Positions 26,847-36,287 of a stretch of 64,000 bases of DNA are shown one piece after another. The position numbers and the translations under genes were made by a program. The notes under the pieces are model-generated. The model was not told the DNA's origin and ran no database searches. It saw nothing but the letters and a program-made list of their open reading frames with translations. Each line of letters opens with the position of its first letter. The first letter of the stretch is position 1. Source of the stretch: Aeromicrobium sp. (GTDB lineage: Bacteria; Actinomycetota; Actinomycetes; Propionibacteriales; Nocardioidaceae); contig NZ_JAGLCD010000012.1 in NCBI RefSeq assembly GCF_023146395.1, positions 1 to 64,000 on the forward strand, written 5' to 3'.

Positions 26847-29360
26847 ATGTTCGAGAGATTTACCGATCGGGCCCGTCGTGTGGTCGTGCTTGCGCAGGAG
26901 GAAGCGCGCATGCTCAGCCACAACTACATCGGCACCGAGCACATCCTCCTGGGCCTGATCCACGAGGGCGAGGGCGTTGCCGCCAAGGCTCTCGAGAGCC
27001 TCGACATCTCGCTCGAGGCCGTGCGTGCGCAGGTCGAGGACATCATCGGCCAGGGCCAGCAGGCCCCCAGCGGCCACATCCCCTTCACGCCGCGTGCCAA
27101 GAAGGTGCTCGAGCTGTCGCTGCGCGAGGCGCTGCAGCTCGGCCACAACTACATCGGCACCGAGCACATCCTGCTCGGCCTGATCCGCGAGGGTGAGGGC
27201 GTCGCCGCCCAGGTCCTCGTCAAGCTGGGCGCCGATCTCAACCGCGTGCGCCAGCAGGTCATCCAGCTCGTGCAGGGCTTCCAGGGCAAGGAGGCCGAGA
27301 CGGCCGGCGCGCCGCAGGAGTCCGCACCGCAGGGCTCGACCGTCCTCGACCAGTTCGGCCGCAACCTCACGCAGGCCGCTCGCGAGGGCAAGCTCGATCC
27401 GGTCATCGGTCGCGAGACGCAGATCGAGCGGGTCATGCAGGTCCTGTCGCGACGCACCAAGAACAACCCGGTGCTGATCGGCGAGCCCGGCGTCGGCAAG
27501 ACCACGGTCGTCGAGGGCCTCGCCCAGGACATCGTCCGTGGCGACGTGCCCGAGACGCTCAAGGACAAGCAGATCTACACGCTCGACCTCGGCGCGCTCG
27601 TGGCCGGTTCGCGCTACCGCGGTGACTTCGAGGAGCGCCTGAAGAAGGTCCTCAAGGAGATCCGCACCCGCGGCGACATCATCTTGTTCATCGACGAGAT
27701 CCACACCCTCGTGGGTGCGGGTGCCGCCGAGGGCGCGATCGACGCCGCTAGCATCCTCAAGCCGATGCTGGCCCGCGGCGAGCTGCAGACCATCGGGGCC
27801 ACGACGCTCGACGAGTTCCGCAAGCACTTCGAGAAGGACGCCGCGCTCGAGCGCCGGTTCCAGCCCATCCAGGTGCCGGAGCCCTCGGTCGCGCACACGA
27901 TCGAGATGCTCAAGGGCCTGCGCGACCGGTACGAGGCGCACCACCGCGTCACGATCACCGACGAGGCTCTCGTCGCGGCGGCCAACCTGGCCGACCGCTA
28001 CGTCACCGACCGGTTCCTGCCGGACAAGGCGATCGACCTCATCGACGAGGCGGGCTCGCGCCTGCGCATCCGTCGCATGACGGCGCCGCCGGACCTCAAG
28101 GACTTCGACGACCAGATCGCCGACGTGCGCCGCCGCAAGGAGGGCGCGATCGACTCGCAGGACTTCGAGGCTGCTGCCTCCCTGCGCGACGAGGAGAAGA
28201 AGCTCATCGCGGCCAAGGCCGAGCGCGAGAAGCAGTGGAAGGCCGGCGACATGGACGCCGTCGCGGTCGTCGACGAGGAGCTCGTGGCCGAGGTCCTGGC
28301 CCTGGCCACCGGCATCCCGATCGTCAAGCTCTCCGAGGAGGAGTCCACGCGACTGCTCAACATGGAGGACGAGCTGCACAAGCGCGTCATCGGTCAGGAC
28401 GAGGCCATCAAGGCGCTGTCGCGGGCCATCCGTCGCACGCGTGCGGGTCTGAAGGATCCGCGTCGCCCGGGCGGATCGTTCATCTTCGCCGGCCCCTCGG
28501 GCGTCGGCAAGACGTGGCTGTCCAAGACGCTCGCCAACTTCCTGTTCGGCGACGACGACGCCCTGATCCAGCTCGACATGTCGGAGTACTCCGAGAAGCA
28601 CACGGTCGCGCGCCTGTTCGGTGCGCCTCCGGGCTACGTCGGTTACGAGGAGGGCGGCCAGCTCACCGAGAAGGTGCGCCGCAAGCCGTTCAGCGTCGTG
28701 CTGTTCGACGAGGTCGAGAAGGCCCACCCGGACATCTTCAACTCGCTGCTGCAGATCCTGGAGGAAGGTCGACTGACCGACAGCCAGGGCCGCATGGTCG
28801 ACTTCAAGAACACCGTCATCATCATGACCACGAACCTCGGCACGCGTGACATCGCCAAGGGCGTCAACCTCGGCTTCAGCCAGGCGTCGGACGTCCAGGG
28901 CTCGTACGACAAGATGAAGGCGAAGGTCTCGGAGGAGCTCAAGCAGCACTTCCGTCCGGAGTTCCTGAACCGCGTCGACGAGATCGTCGTGTTCCCGCCG
29001 CTGACGCAGGACCAGATCATCGCGATGGTCGACATGATGATCGCGTCGCTCGAGAAGCGTCTGGCCGACAAGGACATGGGCATCGAGCTCACGCAGCCGG
29101 CCAAGGACCTGCTGGCCAAGCGTGGTTTCGACCCGGTCCTGGGTGCGCGTCCGCTGCGCCGCACGGTGCAGCGCGAGATCGAGGACACGATGGCCGAGAA
29201 GATGCTGTTCGGCGAGCTGCGGGCCGGCCAGATCGTGCTGGTCGACGTCGAGGGCGAGGGCCCGAGCGCGACCTTCACGTTCACCGGCACGGCCAAGGCC
29301 GACCTGGAGCTGACCGAGGGCGAGGAGCCCCTGGCGGTGGAGGCCGGCACGTCGGAGTGA
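26847..29360 (+). CDS. clpC: ATP-dependent Clp protease ATPase subunit ClpC
   Basis: AAA+ unfoldase that feeds proteins to ClpP; essential in many actinobacteria. The 837-residue protein starts with [13 protein letters not shown] and has two Clp-N repeats (about 1-150, each with [13 protein letters not shown]). The first AAA module has Walker A GEPGVGKT from 212. A UVR-type coiled segment lies near 430-470, and the second AAA module has GPSGVGKT from 549. GGGAGG precedes ATG 26847; the open frame upstream lacks homology. A -10 TAGACT lies at 26810, with a ClgR-like box upstream. Confidence 0.97.
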   Translation: MFERFTDRARRVVVLAQEEARMLSHNYIGTEHILLGLIHEGEGVAAKALESLDISLEAVRAQVEDIIGQGQQAPSGHIPFTPRAKKVLELSLREALQLGHNYIGTEHILLGLIREGEGVAAQVLVKLGADLNRVRQQVIQLVQGFQGKEAETAGAPQESAPQGSTVLDQFGRNLTQAAREGKLDPVIGRETQIERVMQVLSRRTKNNPVLIGEPGVGKTTVVEGLAQDIVRGDVPETLKDKQIYTLDLGALVAGSRYRGDFEERLKKVLKEIRTRGDIILFIDEIHTLVGAGAAEGAIDAASILKPMLARGELQTIGATTLDEFRKHFEKDAALERRFQPIQVPEPSVAHTIEMLKGLRDRYEAHHRVTITDEALVAAANLADRYVTDRFLPDKAIDLIDEAGSRLRIRRMTAPPDLKDFDDQIADVRRRKEGAIDSQDFEAAASLRDEEKKLIAAKAEREKQWKAGDMDAVAVVDEELVAEVLALATGIPIVKLSEEESTRLLNMEDELHKRVIGQDEAIKALSRAIRRTRAGLKDPRRPGGSFIFAGPSGVGKTWLSKTLANFLFGDDDALIQLDMSEYSEKHTVARLFGAPPGYVGYEEGGQLTEKVRRKPFSVVLFDEVEKAHPDIFNSLLQILEEGRLTDSQGRMVDFKNTVIIMTTNLGTRDIAKGVNLGFSQASDVQGSYDKMKAKVSEELKQHFRPEFLNRVDEIVVFPPLTQDQIIAMVDMMIASLEKRLADKDMGIELTQPAKDLLAKRGFDPVLGARPLRRTVQREIEDTMAEKMLFGELRAGQIVLVDVEGEGPSATFTFTGTAKADLELTEGEEPLAVEAGTSE

Positions 29361-29379
29361 TCCGCAGCGCCTGACCGAC

Positions 29380-29415
29380 CGAGGCCCCCGCACCCCTCAG
29401 GGTGCGGGGGCCTCG
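29380..29415 (+). terminator. clpC terminator
   Basis: A perfect 15-bp stem (29380-29394 with 29401-29415, core GAGGCCCCCGCACC) with a 6-nt loop lies 19 bp after the clpC stop. Confidence 0.85.
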
Positions 29416-29431
29416 TCGCACCGGCAGGCCG

Positions 29432-29491
29432 AGATTTGCTGGCCAATCCACCGGTGGCCCGTGCGGAAAGGGTGGATTGGCCAGCAGATCT
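29432..29491. repeat. 21-bp inverted repeat with an 18-nt centre between clpC and mutY
   Basis: The left arm (29432-29452, core TGCTGGCCAATCCACC) and right arm (29471-29491) pair at 20 of 21 positions, with a G-U pair at the remaining one. It lies beyond the clpC terminator and just after the convergent mutY stop. It may serve mutY as a terminator. Confidence 0.75.
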
Positions 29492-29505
29492 GGGGCCGGG
29501 AGGGG

Positions 29506-30402
29506 CTACAGCGTGAAGGTGCCGTCGGGCCGGGGCGTGACGAGGCCGTCGTCGATCAGCGAGTCGAGGCAGCGCTCGCGCTGGCCGATGTCGTCCCAGA
29601 CGAGGTCGAGCTCGGCCTTCGGGACCGGATCGGCGGACTCGCGCAGCACCGCCAGGAGGCGGCCACGGCACTGCCGGTCGGTGCCGGCCCAGGCCTGACC
29701 GCGGCGAGTCGGCCCGTCGTGCTCGGGGTGGCCCGCCCGGCGCCAGCGGCACAGGTCGGCGACGGGGCACGCCTCGCACCGCGGGGCCCGGGCCGTGCAC
29801 ACGACCGCGCCGAGCTCCATCGTGGCCGCGGCCCAGCGGTCGGCCCGCTCGTCGGGGAGCAGCGACGTCGCGAGCGCGCGCTCGTCCTTGGTGACCGAGG
29901 TGTGCGGGTACTGCCGTCCCTCGGCCACGCGCACGAGCACCCGGCGGACGTTGGTGTCGAGCACGACGTGCCGCCGGCCGAAGGCGAACGAGGCGATCGC
30001 GGCCGCGGTGTAGTCGCCGATGCCCGGCAGGTCCCGCAGGTCCTCGTACGTGCCCGGGACCTCACCGCCGTGGCGCTCGACGATCGCGGCGGCGGCGGCG
30101 TGCAGGCGCTGGGCGCGGCGCGGGTAGCCCAGGCGACCCCAGGCGCGCACCGCCTCGCCGACCGGCTCCTCGGCCAGCGCGGCCGGCGTGGGCCACCGCG
30201 TCATCCAGGTCTCGAACACCGGCAGCACCCGCACCACGGGGGTCTGCTGCAGCATGAACTCCGAGACCATGACCGGCCAGGGGCGAGGGTCGGTGCGCCA
30301 CGGCAGGGAGCGGGCGTGCACCTCGAACCAGGCGCCGATCCGCGCGTGGAGGTCGGCGGCATCCCTCGGTTCGGTGGTCGCTGATTCGGCAGACGGGGTC
30401 AT
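29506..30402 (-). CDS. mutY: A/G-specific adenine glycosylase
   Basis: Removes adenine mispaired with 8-oxoguanine. The 298-residue protein has the catalytic glutamate region SEFMLQQT, the helix-hairpin-helix LPGIGDYTAAAI and the catalytic aspartate in VVLDTNVRRVL. Four cysteines for the [4Fe-4S] cluster follow in a C-x6-C-x2-C-x5-C pattern. The C-terminal NUDIX-like domain of longer homologues is missing, as in the mycobacterial protein of similar size. Divergent to the next gene with a 46-bp gap. Confidence 0.94.
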   Translation of the reverse strand: MTPSAESATTEPRDAADLHARIGAWFEVHARSLPWRTDPRPWPVMVSEFMLQQTPVVRVLPVFETWMTRWPTPAALAEEPVGEAVRAWGRLGYPRRAQRLHAAAAAIVERHGGEVPGTYEDLRDLPGIGDYTAAAIASFAFGRRHVVLDTNVRRVLVRVAEGRQYPHTSVTKDERALATSLLPDERADRWAAATMELGAVVCTARAPRCEACPVADLCRWRRAGHPEHDGPTRRGQAWAGTDRQCRGRLLAVLRESADPVPKAELDLVWDDIGQRERCLDSLIDDGLVTPRPDGTFTL

Positions 30403-30448
30403 GGCGGGTCGATCCTGTCACGCCCGCCATGACCGATACCGTGACCGG

Positions 30449-31156
30449 GTGAGTCGTCCGCTGCCTCCTGAGGTCTACCGGCGCCGTCGCCTCATCCTGG
30501 TCTCCGGGGTGCTGGGCGTGGTGCTGGTCGTCTGGCTCCTCGTGCGCGCCTTCACGGGCGCTGGCGACTCCGGCGACTCCTCGGCCCCTGCGTCGTCGCC
30601 GACGCCGGCCCCCACCGAGGCCTCCGAGATGCCCGAGGGCACGGTTCCCGCGAGTCTCACGACCGGCGACAGCGCGTGCGACCCGCAGACCGTGCGCATC
30701 ACGCCGAGCGTGCCCGCCGACCAGACCGCCGGGGCCGATGTCACCGTGGCCCTGACGATCTCGACCTCGTCCAGCACGGCCTGCGTCCTCGAGGCATCGG
30801 CCTCGGAGCTCGTCGTGGTGATCGACGACGGCAGCAGTCCCGTCTACGACTCGACGTCCTGCCGGACCTCGATCCTGTCGACGCCGGTCTCGCTCAGCCC
30901 GGAGTGGGCCACCGTCACGACCGCCACCTGGAACGGTCGCGTCTCGGGTGCCGGGTGCTCCGACACCGAGGCGTACGTGGCGGCGGGGGAGTACACCCTC
31001 AAGCTCGGCACGCTCGGCGGTGAGCCGGGGGAGGTCACGTTCGCGCTGGCGCCGGCGCCACCGCCCCCCGCGCCGGACCCGGTGGCCACCGACCCCGCGT
31101 CGCCGGACCCCGCCACGGACCCCGAGGCCGACCCCGAGGCCGTGCCGGTCGGCTGA
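30449..31156 (+). CDS. membrane-anchored hypothetical protein
   Basis: Family not recognised. The 235-residue product has a basic start (YRRRR), one membrane segment (about 17-36), a Ser/Thr/Pro-rich linker, an Ig-like beta-rich extracytoplasmic domain (about 65-195) with four cysteines that could form disulfides, and a Pro/Asp-rich tail with repeated DPA and DPE units. GTG 30449 follows TACCGT (30437-30442) by 6 nt, indicating a leaderless start; the longer open frame is antisense to mutY. It ends 3 bp from convergent disA. Confidence 0.75.
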   Translation: MSRPLPPEVYRRRRLILVSGVLGVVLVVWLLVRAFTGAGDSGDSSAPASSPTPAPTEASEMPEGTVPASLTTGDSACDPQTVRITPSVPADQTAGADVTVALTISTSSSTACVLEASASELVVVIDDGSSPVYDSTSCRTSILSTPVSLSPEWATVTTATWNGRVSGAGCSDTEAYVAAGEYTLKLGTLGGEPGEVTFALAPAPPPPAPDPVATDPASPDPATDPEADPEAVPVG

Positions 31157-31159
31157 CGC

Positions 31160-32227
31160 TCAGACGTAGCGTTCGAGGATGCTGGAGTCGGCCAGGCGGG
31201 ACAGCCCCTCGCGCAGGCTCTTGGCCCGCAGCTCACCCACGCCCTCGACGAGGGTGAGGTCGTCGACGCTCGCGGCGAGCAGCTTCTGCAGCGAGCCGAA
31301 GTGCTCGACGACCCGTTCGGCCACGGTGGCCGGGATGCGCGGCACGCGGTCGAGCATGCGGTGCCCGCGCGGTGACAGCGGTGCGTCGAGGGTGTCGTCG
31401 GTGCCGATGCGCATGGCCCGGGCGATCCGGCCCAGGTCGACCAGGTCGGGGGCGTCGACGGCCTCGAGATCGGTCAGCACCTGCGCCGTGGGGCGCGCGC
31501 GACGACCGCGAGGCATGTAGTCGCGGATGAGGAGCTCGCGCTCGTTCTGCACGCCGCTGACGAGCTCGTCGAGCTGCAGCGCCAGCAGGCGTCCCTCGAC
31601 GCCGAGCTCGAGCACGTATGCGTCGATCTCGCGGGCGATGCGGTCGACCATCTCGAGGCGCTGGGCGACCTGGGCGACGTCGCGGACCGTGACTAGGTCC
31701 TCGATCTCGAGGGCCGAGAGCGAGTCGGCGACCTCGTCGAGGCGGTGCCGGTAGCGCTCCAGCGTCTGCAGGGCCTGGTCGGCGCGGCCGATGATGGCCG
31801 CGGACTCCTCGAGCACGTGGCGGACCTCGCCGGAGTAGACCGCGATCGTGTGCATCGACGCCGACACCGAGATGACGGGCAGGCCGGTCTGCCGGGCCAC
31901 CCGGTCGGCCGTGCGGTGGCGCGTGCCGGACTCGACGGTGGGGATGCTGGGATCGGGCATCAGGTGGACGCTGGCGCGCAGGATGCGCTGGGCGTTCGCG
32001 TCGAGGATGATCGCGCCGTCCATCTTGGCCAGCTCGCGCACGCCCGTCGCCGAGAACGGCACGTCGAGCACGAAGCCGCCCGTCGAGAGGGCGTCGATCT
32101 GCTTGTCCTGGCCGATCACGATGAGCGCGCCGGTGCGACCGCGCAGGATGCGTTGCAGACCTTCGCGCAGCTCGGTGCCGGGCGCGACGGACGCCAGGAC
32201 GGTCCGCAGGTCAGGGGTGTTCGGCAC
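31160..32227 (-). CDS. disA: DNA integrity scanning protein, diadenylate cyclase
   Basis: Makes c-di-AMP from two ATP and responds to branched DNA. The 355-residue protein has the DAC domain with DGA at 70-72 and RHR at 103-105, a central helical spine, and C-terminal helix-hairpin-helix repeats (GVGELRAKSLREG). GTG 32227 follows TACACT (32239-32234) by 6 nt. It lies 48 bp downstream of radA, the usual partner, whose product binds and modulates DisA in other bacteria. Confidence 0.96.
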   Translation of the reverse strand: MPNTPDLRTVLASVAPGTELREGLQRILRGRTGALIVIGQDKQIDALSTGGFVLDVPFSATGVRELAKMDGAIILDANAQRILRASVHLMPDPSIPTVESGTRHRTADRVARQTGLPVISVSASMHTIAVYSGEVRHVLEESAAIIGRADQALQTLERYRHRLDEVADSLSALEIEDLVTVRDVAQVAQRLEMVDRIAREIDAYVLELGVEGRLLALQLDELVSGVQNERELLIRDYMPRGRRARPTAQVLTDLEAVDAPDLVDLGRIARAMRIGTDDTLDAPLSPRGHRMLDRVPRIPATVAERVVEHFGSLQKLLAASVDDLTLVEGVGELRAKSLREGLSRLADSSILERYV

Positions 32228-32275
32228 GGGCTCAGTGTAGGGGCGTGACGACCACCGCGGACCAGGGCGAGCCCG

Positions 32276-33652
32276 TCACGCGAGCGCGGCGCGGATCGCG
32301 GTGGCCACGTCGCCCACGGCCGCGACGCTGATGACGCCGTCGAGACCCGTGAGGTCGCTGCCGGCGGGCACGATGGCGCGCTTGAACCCGATGCGGGCGG
32401 CCTCGCGCAGCCGCGGCGCGAGCTCGTGCACCGGACGGACCTCACCGGCGAGCCCGACCTCGCCGATCGCGACGAGATCGGAGGGGCAGGGCTTGTCGCG
32501 GACCGCCGAGGCGAGGGCGATCGCGGTGGCGAGGTCGACTGACGGCTCCGAGAGCCGGGCGCCACCGACCGAGGCGGTGTAGACGTCGGACTGCTGGACC
32601 TGCAGGCCGCAGTGCTTCGTGAGCACCGCCAGGATCATGGCGACCCGGGAGCCGTCGAGCCCGCTGGAGGTGCGACGCGGGTTGCCACCGGCCGTGGCGG
32701 GCACCGTGAGCGACTGCACCTCGGCCAGCAGCGGCCGGCGACCCTCCATCGTGACCGTGACGCACGTGCCCGCGACGGGCTGCTCGTGCCGTGACACGAA
32801 GAGGCCGGTGGGGTCGGGCACCTCGACGATGCCGGTGCCGGTGAGGTCGAAGCAGCCGATCTCGTCGACGGGGCCGAAGCGGTTCTTGACCGCGCGCAGC
32901 AGGCGGAGGCGGGACGTGCGGTCGCCCTCGAACTGCAGGACGACGTCGACGAGGTGCTCCAGCACGCGGGGACCGGCGACGGAGCCGTCCTTCGTGACGT
33001 GACCGACGAGCAGGGTGGCGATGTGATCGGCCTTGGCGCGGCCGATCACCGCGGCCGCGACCTCGCGCACCTGCGTGACGCCCCCGGGGACGCCGTCGAC
33101 GTCGGCCGAGCCGATCGTCTGGACGGAGTCGACGATCAGCAGGCTGGGCCTGACCTGCTCGACGTGGGTCAGCAGGGCGCCGAGGTCGGTCTCGGCCGCG
33201 AGGAAGAGCTCGTCGGTGATGGCACCCGTGCGCTCGGCCCGCAGCCGCACCTGCGCCGCCGACTCCTCGCCCGAGACGTACAGGGTGCGACGGCCCGCGC
33301 GGGCCCAGCAGGCGGCGGCCTCGAGCAGCAGCGTGGACTTGCCGACGCCCGGCTCACCGGCCATGAGCAGCACGGCGCCCGGCACGACCCCGCCGCCGAG
33401 GACGCGGTCGAGCTCGGCGATGCCGGAGGTGACGGCGCGGGCGTCCTCGGAGCGGACCTCGCCGATCGGCACGGCCGGCCGGCTGACGGCGGCCGCGGCC
33501 GTGCGTCCGGCCGCGCGGTCGCTCCCGGCGACGTCGACGGTGCCCCACGCCTGGCACTCGCCGCACCGGCCGACCCACTTCGAGGCGGTCCAGCCGCACT
33601 CGCTGCAGCGGTAGGTGGGGCGGGCCGGCTTGGTCGCCTTGGTGGTCGCCAT
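32276..33652 (-). CDS. radA: DNA repair protein RadA (Sms)
   Basis: RecA-like ATPase that processes branched recombination intermediates. The 458-residue protein has an N-terminal zinc finger (Cys16, 19, 30, 33), Walker A GEPGVGKST, the RadA-specific KNRFG motif and a C-terminal Lon-like domain. ATG 33652 is preceded at 7 nt by TACGCT (33665-33660), so the message is probably leaderless; a longer open frame upstream has no homology. The radA-disA pair is conserved. Confidence 0.96.
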   Translation of the reverse strand: MATTKATKPARPTYRCSECGWTASKWVGRCGECQAWGTVDVAGSDRAAGRTAAAAVSRPAVPIGEVRSEDARAVTSGIAELDRVLGGGVVPGAVLLMAGEPGVGKSTLLLEAAACWARAGRRTLYVSGEESAAQVRLRAERTGAITDELFLAAETDLGALLTHVEQVRPSLLIVDSVQTIGSADVDGVPGGVTQVREVAAAVIGRAKADHIATLLVGHVTKDGSVAGPRVLEHLVDVVLQFEGDRTSRLRLLRAVKNRFGPVDEIGCFDLTGTGIVEVPDPTGLFVSRHEQPVAGTCVTVTMEGRRPLLAEVQSLTVPATAGGNPRRTSSGLDGSRVAMILAVLTKHCGLQVQQSDVYTASVGGARLSEPSVDLATAIALASAVRDKPCPSDLVAIGEVGLAGEVRPVHELAPRLREAARIGFKRAIVPAGSDLTGLDGVISVAAVGDVATAIRAALA

Positions 33653-33737
33653 GGGGGCCAGCGTAGGCGCGGACGCCGACACGGGCGTGGGGGTGTGGCG
33701 GTGTGCACGCCCGCCGGCGCGATGCGATGCTGGCGAG

Positions 33738-35381
33738 GTGAAGCGCGCGCTGGTGGTGGGGGTCGTCGGTGGTGCTGGCGTCGCCGCCGTGACGGTCGGG
33801 GTGACGAGCGGCCACTGGCTTCTCGCCGTGATCGGCCTCGTGGCCGCGGGCCTCGGCCTGGTCGGCGTGTTCGACCTCCTGCAGACCCAGCACAGCATCA
33901 CGCGCAACTACCCGGTCGTGGGTCATCTGCGCTTCCTGCTGGAGCGCATCCGCCCGGAGATCCAGCAGTACTTCGTCGAGACCAACACCGCGGGAACGCC
34001 GTTCGACCGGGAGACCCGCGACCTCGTGTACGACCGCGCGAAGGGCAACCACGGCGACGAGCCGTTCGGGACCGAGCGTGACGTCAACGCCGTGGGCTAC
34101 GAGTTCGTGGCGCACTCGATGCGGGCCCGCCCCAAGCCCGACACCCCGCAGCCCCGGGTCCGTCTCGGGGGCCCTCGCTGCACGAAGCCGTACGACATCG
34201 CCCTGCTCAACGTCTCGGCGATGAGCTTCGGGTCGCTCTCGGGCCAGGCGATCGAGGCGCTCAACTGGGGGGCGGCGCTCGGCGGGTTCGCGCACGACAC
34301 GGGCGAGGGGTCGATCTCCCGGCACCACACGGCGCACGGTGGCGACCTGATCATGGAGGTCGCCTCGGGCTACTTCGGCTGCCGGACCCCGGAGGGTCGC
34401 TTCGATCCGGACGCGTTCACCGCGCGCGCGACGCTGGATCAGGTCAAGGCCATCAACATCAAGCTCTCGCAGGGCGCGAAGCCCGGGCTCGGCGGGCTGC
34501 TGCCCGGGTCGAAGGTCAACGCCGAGGTCGCCGAGGCTCGGGGGGTGCCGGTCGGCACGACCGTCGTCTCACCGCCGGTGCACCCGGAGTTCTCGACCCC
34601 GCTGGAGCTCATCGCGTTCGTCGACCGGCTGCGCGACCTGAGCGGCGGCAAGCCCGTCGGCTTCAAGCTGTGCGTCGGCTCGCGGCGGGAGTTCCTGGCG
34701 ATCTGCAAGGCCATGGTCGCATCGGGCAGCGCACCGGACTTCATCATCGTCGACGGGTCCGAGGGTGGCACGGGCGCGGGGCCGGTCGAGTTCGAGGACC
34801 ACGTCGGGATGCCGCTGACCGAGGGCCTGATGTTCGTGCACAACGCGCTGGTCGGCGTGGGACTGCGCGGGCAGGTGCGGATCGGCGCCAGCGGCAAGGT
34901 CGCGACCGGCATCGACATCGTCAAGCGGATCTGTCAGGGCGCCGACTTCACGCTCGCGGCGCGGGCCATGATGTTTGCGATCGGCTGCATCCAGGCGCAG
35001 ACGTGCCACACCAACACGTGTCCGGTCGGCGTCGCGACGCAGGACCCGCAGCGCGCTCGCGGGCTGGTCGTGACCGACAAGAAGGAGCGGGTCTTCCAGT
35101 ACCAGGAGAAGACCGTCAACTCGGCGCGGCAGATCATCGCCTCGATGGGCCTGGACGACTTCGACCAGCTCAGTCCGCGCAAGCTCTTCCGCCGGGTCGA
35201 CCCGCAGGTCACCCAGACCTACCAGGAGCTCTTCGAGTGGCTCGAGCCTGAGCAGCTGCTGACCGCGCCACCGACGGGGTGGGGTCGCGACTGGCGCGAG
35301 GCCGACGCGGACTCGTTCGAGCCGGCGAGCCACCTTGGCCGGGCCGAGGAGCGCCCGGCCATGAGCCGCGGGGACGACTGA
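33738..35381 (+). CDS. membrane-anchored FMN-binding glutamate synthase-domain protein
   Basis: A 547-residue protein with two hydrophobic segments (about 4-20 and 24-45), then the FMN-binding GOGAT core (LNVSAMSFGSLSG, GGTGAGP, GASGKVATGIDI). A C-x5-C-x4-C cluster at Cys417, 423 and 428 matches the iron-sulfur cluster site of glutamate synthase. The glutaminase domain and the GltD subunit are absent, so it is not a normal glutamate synthase. Its real substrate is unknown. GTG 33738 follows GATGCT by 6 nt. Divergent from radA. Confidence 0.85.
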   Translation: MKRALVVGVVGGAGVAAVTVGVTSGHWLLAVIGLVAAGLGLVGVFDLLQTQHSITRNYPVVGHLRFLLERIRPEIQQYFVETNTAGTPFDRETRDLVYDRAKGNHGDEPFGTERDVNAVGYEFVAHSMRARPKPDTPQPRVRLGGPRCTKPYDIALLNVSAMSFGSLSGQAIEALNWGAALGGFAHDTGEGSISRHHTAHGGDLIMEVASGYFGCRTPEGRFDPDAFTARATLDQVKAINIKLSQGAKPGLGGLLPGSKVNAEVAEARGVPVGTTVVSPPVHPEFSTPLELIAFVDRLRDLSGGKPVGFKLCVGSRREFLAICKAMVASGSAPDFIIVDGSEGGTGAGPVEFEDHVGMPLTEGLMFVHNALVGVGLRGQVRIGASGKVATGIDIVKRICQGADFTLAARAMMFAIGCIQAQTCHTNTCPVGVATQDPQRARGLVVTDKKERVFQYQEKTVNSARQIIASMGLDDFDQLSPRKLFRRVDPQVTQTYQELFEWLEPEQLLTAPPTGWGRDWREADADSFEPASHLGRAEERPAMSRGDD

Positions 35382-35435
35382 CGCCGGAGGCCGGCGCGCG
35401 GCTCAGTGGACGTGGCACGGAGGACGGTGACATCC

Positions 35436-35453
35436 CACGGCACAGGTGCCGTG
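35436..35453. repeat. small perfect hairpin in the 215-bp gap after the GOGAT-like gene
   Basis: CACGGCAC and GTGCCGTG are separated by 2 bp. Further out GTCACGG (35458-35464) and CCGTGAC (35535-35541) can also pair. No gene is seen in 35382-35596. The 11-mer CTAAGTCACGG at 35454-35464 recurs at 36283-36293 on the other side of the next gene. Confidence 0.5.
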
Positions 35454-35596
35454 CTAAGTCACGGTCTGCCGAGTGAACTCCGTAACTCGCCGCCTGCGGG
35501 CGCCCGGACCGGCGACCGCACCCAGGTACGTGGTCCGTGACCGCTTGTCCTCAAGAGACGCGGCGCCGAACCGCCATGGCGCGGGGAAACGAATCC

Positions 35597-36235
35597 TCAG
35601 ATGCGGACGTCGCCGTGGGGCGTGCGGAACGTGGCGGCGAGGATGCCCGGCATGCCGTTGGGGGCGGCCCAGTCGACCTTGATCGACTCCAGGGCGTCGA
35701 AGACGTTCTCGCCGAGCCAGTCGGCCACGCGCTGGGGGTCGCCGGCGATCTCCATCTGCACGAGCTCCACGTCCGAGGCGGCGGCCTGGGAGGGGTGCTC
35801 GTCCGCCGGGATGTCCCAGCGGGTCACGTACGGCAGCTGCGGATCGGCCTTCATCGAGCTCGTGCCGATCTGGTGCCACTCGAGGTTGAAGCCGTCGGGC
35901 CGGTGCCGGTTGCCGGGCACCGCGTGACGGCCCATGCGCTCCTCGACCAGAGCGAGGTCCTCGACCGCGAGGCACCAGTGCAGCCAGCCGCCACCAGCCT
36001 CGGACCGCGCCCGGACGACCTGGCCGAAGGCCATCTTGTCGGCGGCGGGGTGGTCGAGCACCTCGACGACCTCGAGGTACTGGCGGTTGCGCAGCGGCAG
36101 GATCCGGTTGCGCGTGCCGAAGCGGGGGTGGACCCCGCCGTCCAGGAACGTCGAGCCGAGCAGGGATCCGAGCTTCTCCGTCGTGGCGTCGAGCCCATGA
36201 GGCCCCACGGCGAACGTCACGTGGTCGAGATGCAT
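35597..36235 (-). CDS. VOC-superfamily (glyoxalase-like) protein
   Basis: A 212-residue protein starting MHLDHVTFAVG, the metal-binding first strand of a vicinal-oxygen-chelate module. LHWCLAVEDL marks the second beta-alpha-beta unit, and the C-terminal half ends TFRTPHGDVRI. It resembles the glyoxalase_3 group; substrate unknown. It has no obvious operon partner and interrupts the gap before the Cys-rich gene and ppx. An 11-bp direct repeat flanks it. Confidence 0.75.
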   Translation of the reverse strand: MHLDHVTFAVGPHGLDATTEKLGSLLGSTFLDGGVHPRFGTRNRILPLRNRQYLEVVEVLDHPAADKMAFGQVVRARSEAGGGWLHWCLAVEDLALVEERMGRHAVPGNRHRPDGFNLEWHQIGTSSMKADPQLPYVTRWDIPADEHPSQAAASDVELVQMEIAGDPQRVADWLGENVFDALESIKVDWAAPNGMPGILAATFRTPHGDVRI

Positions 36236-36287
36236 GCCGCCAGTGTCGCCCGAGCGACCGGGCCGAAATTTCTCAGGGTGGCCTAAG

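Noticed and set aside
26691..29393. 900-residue antisense frame across clpC
   Set aside because: The longest open frame in the window but a mirror of clpC codon bias; no motif or ribosome site.
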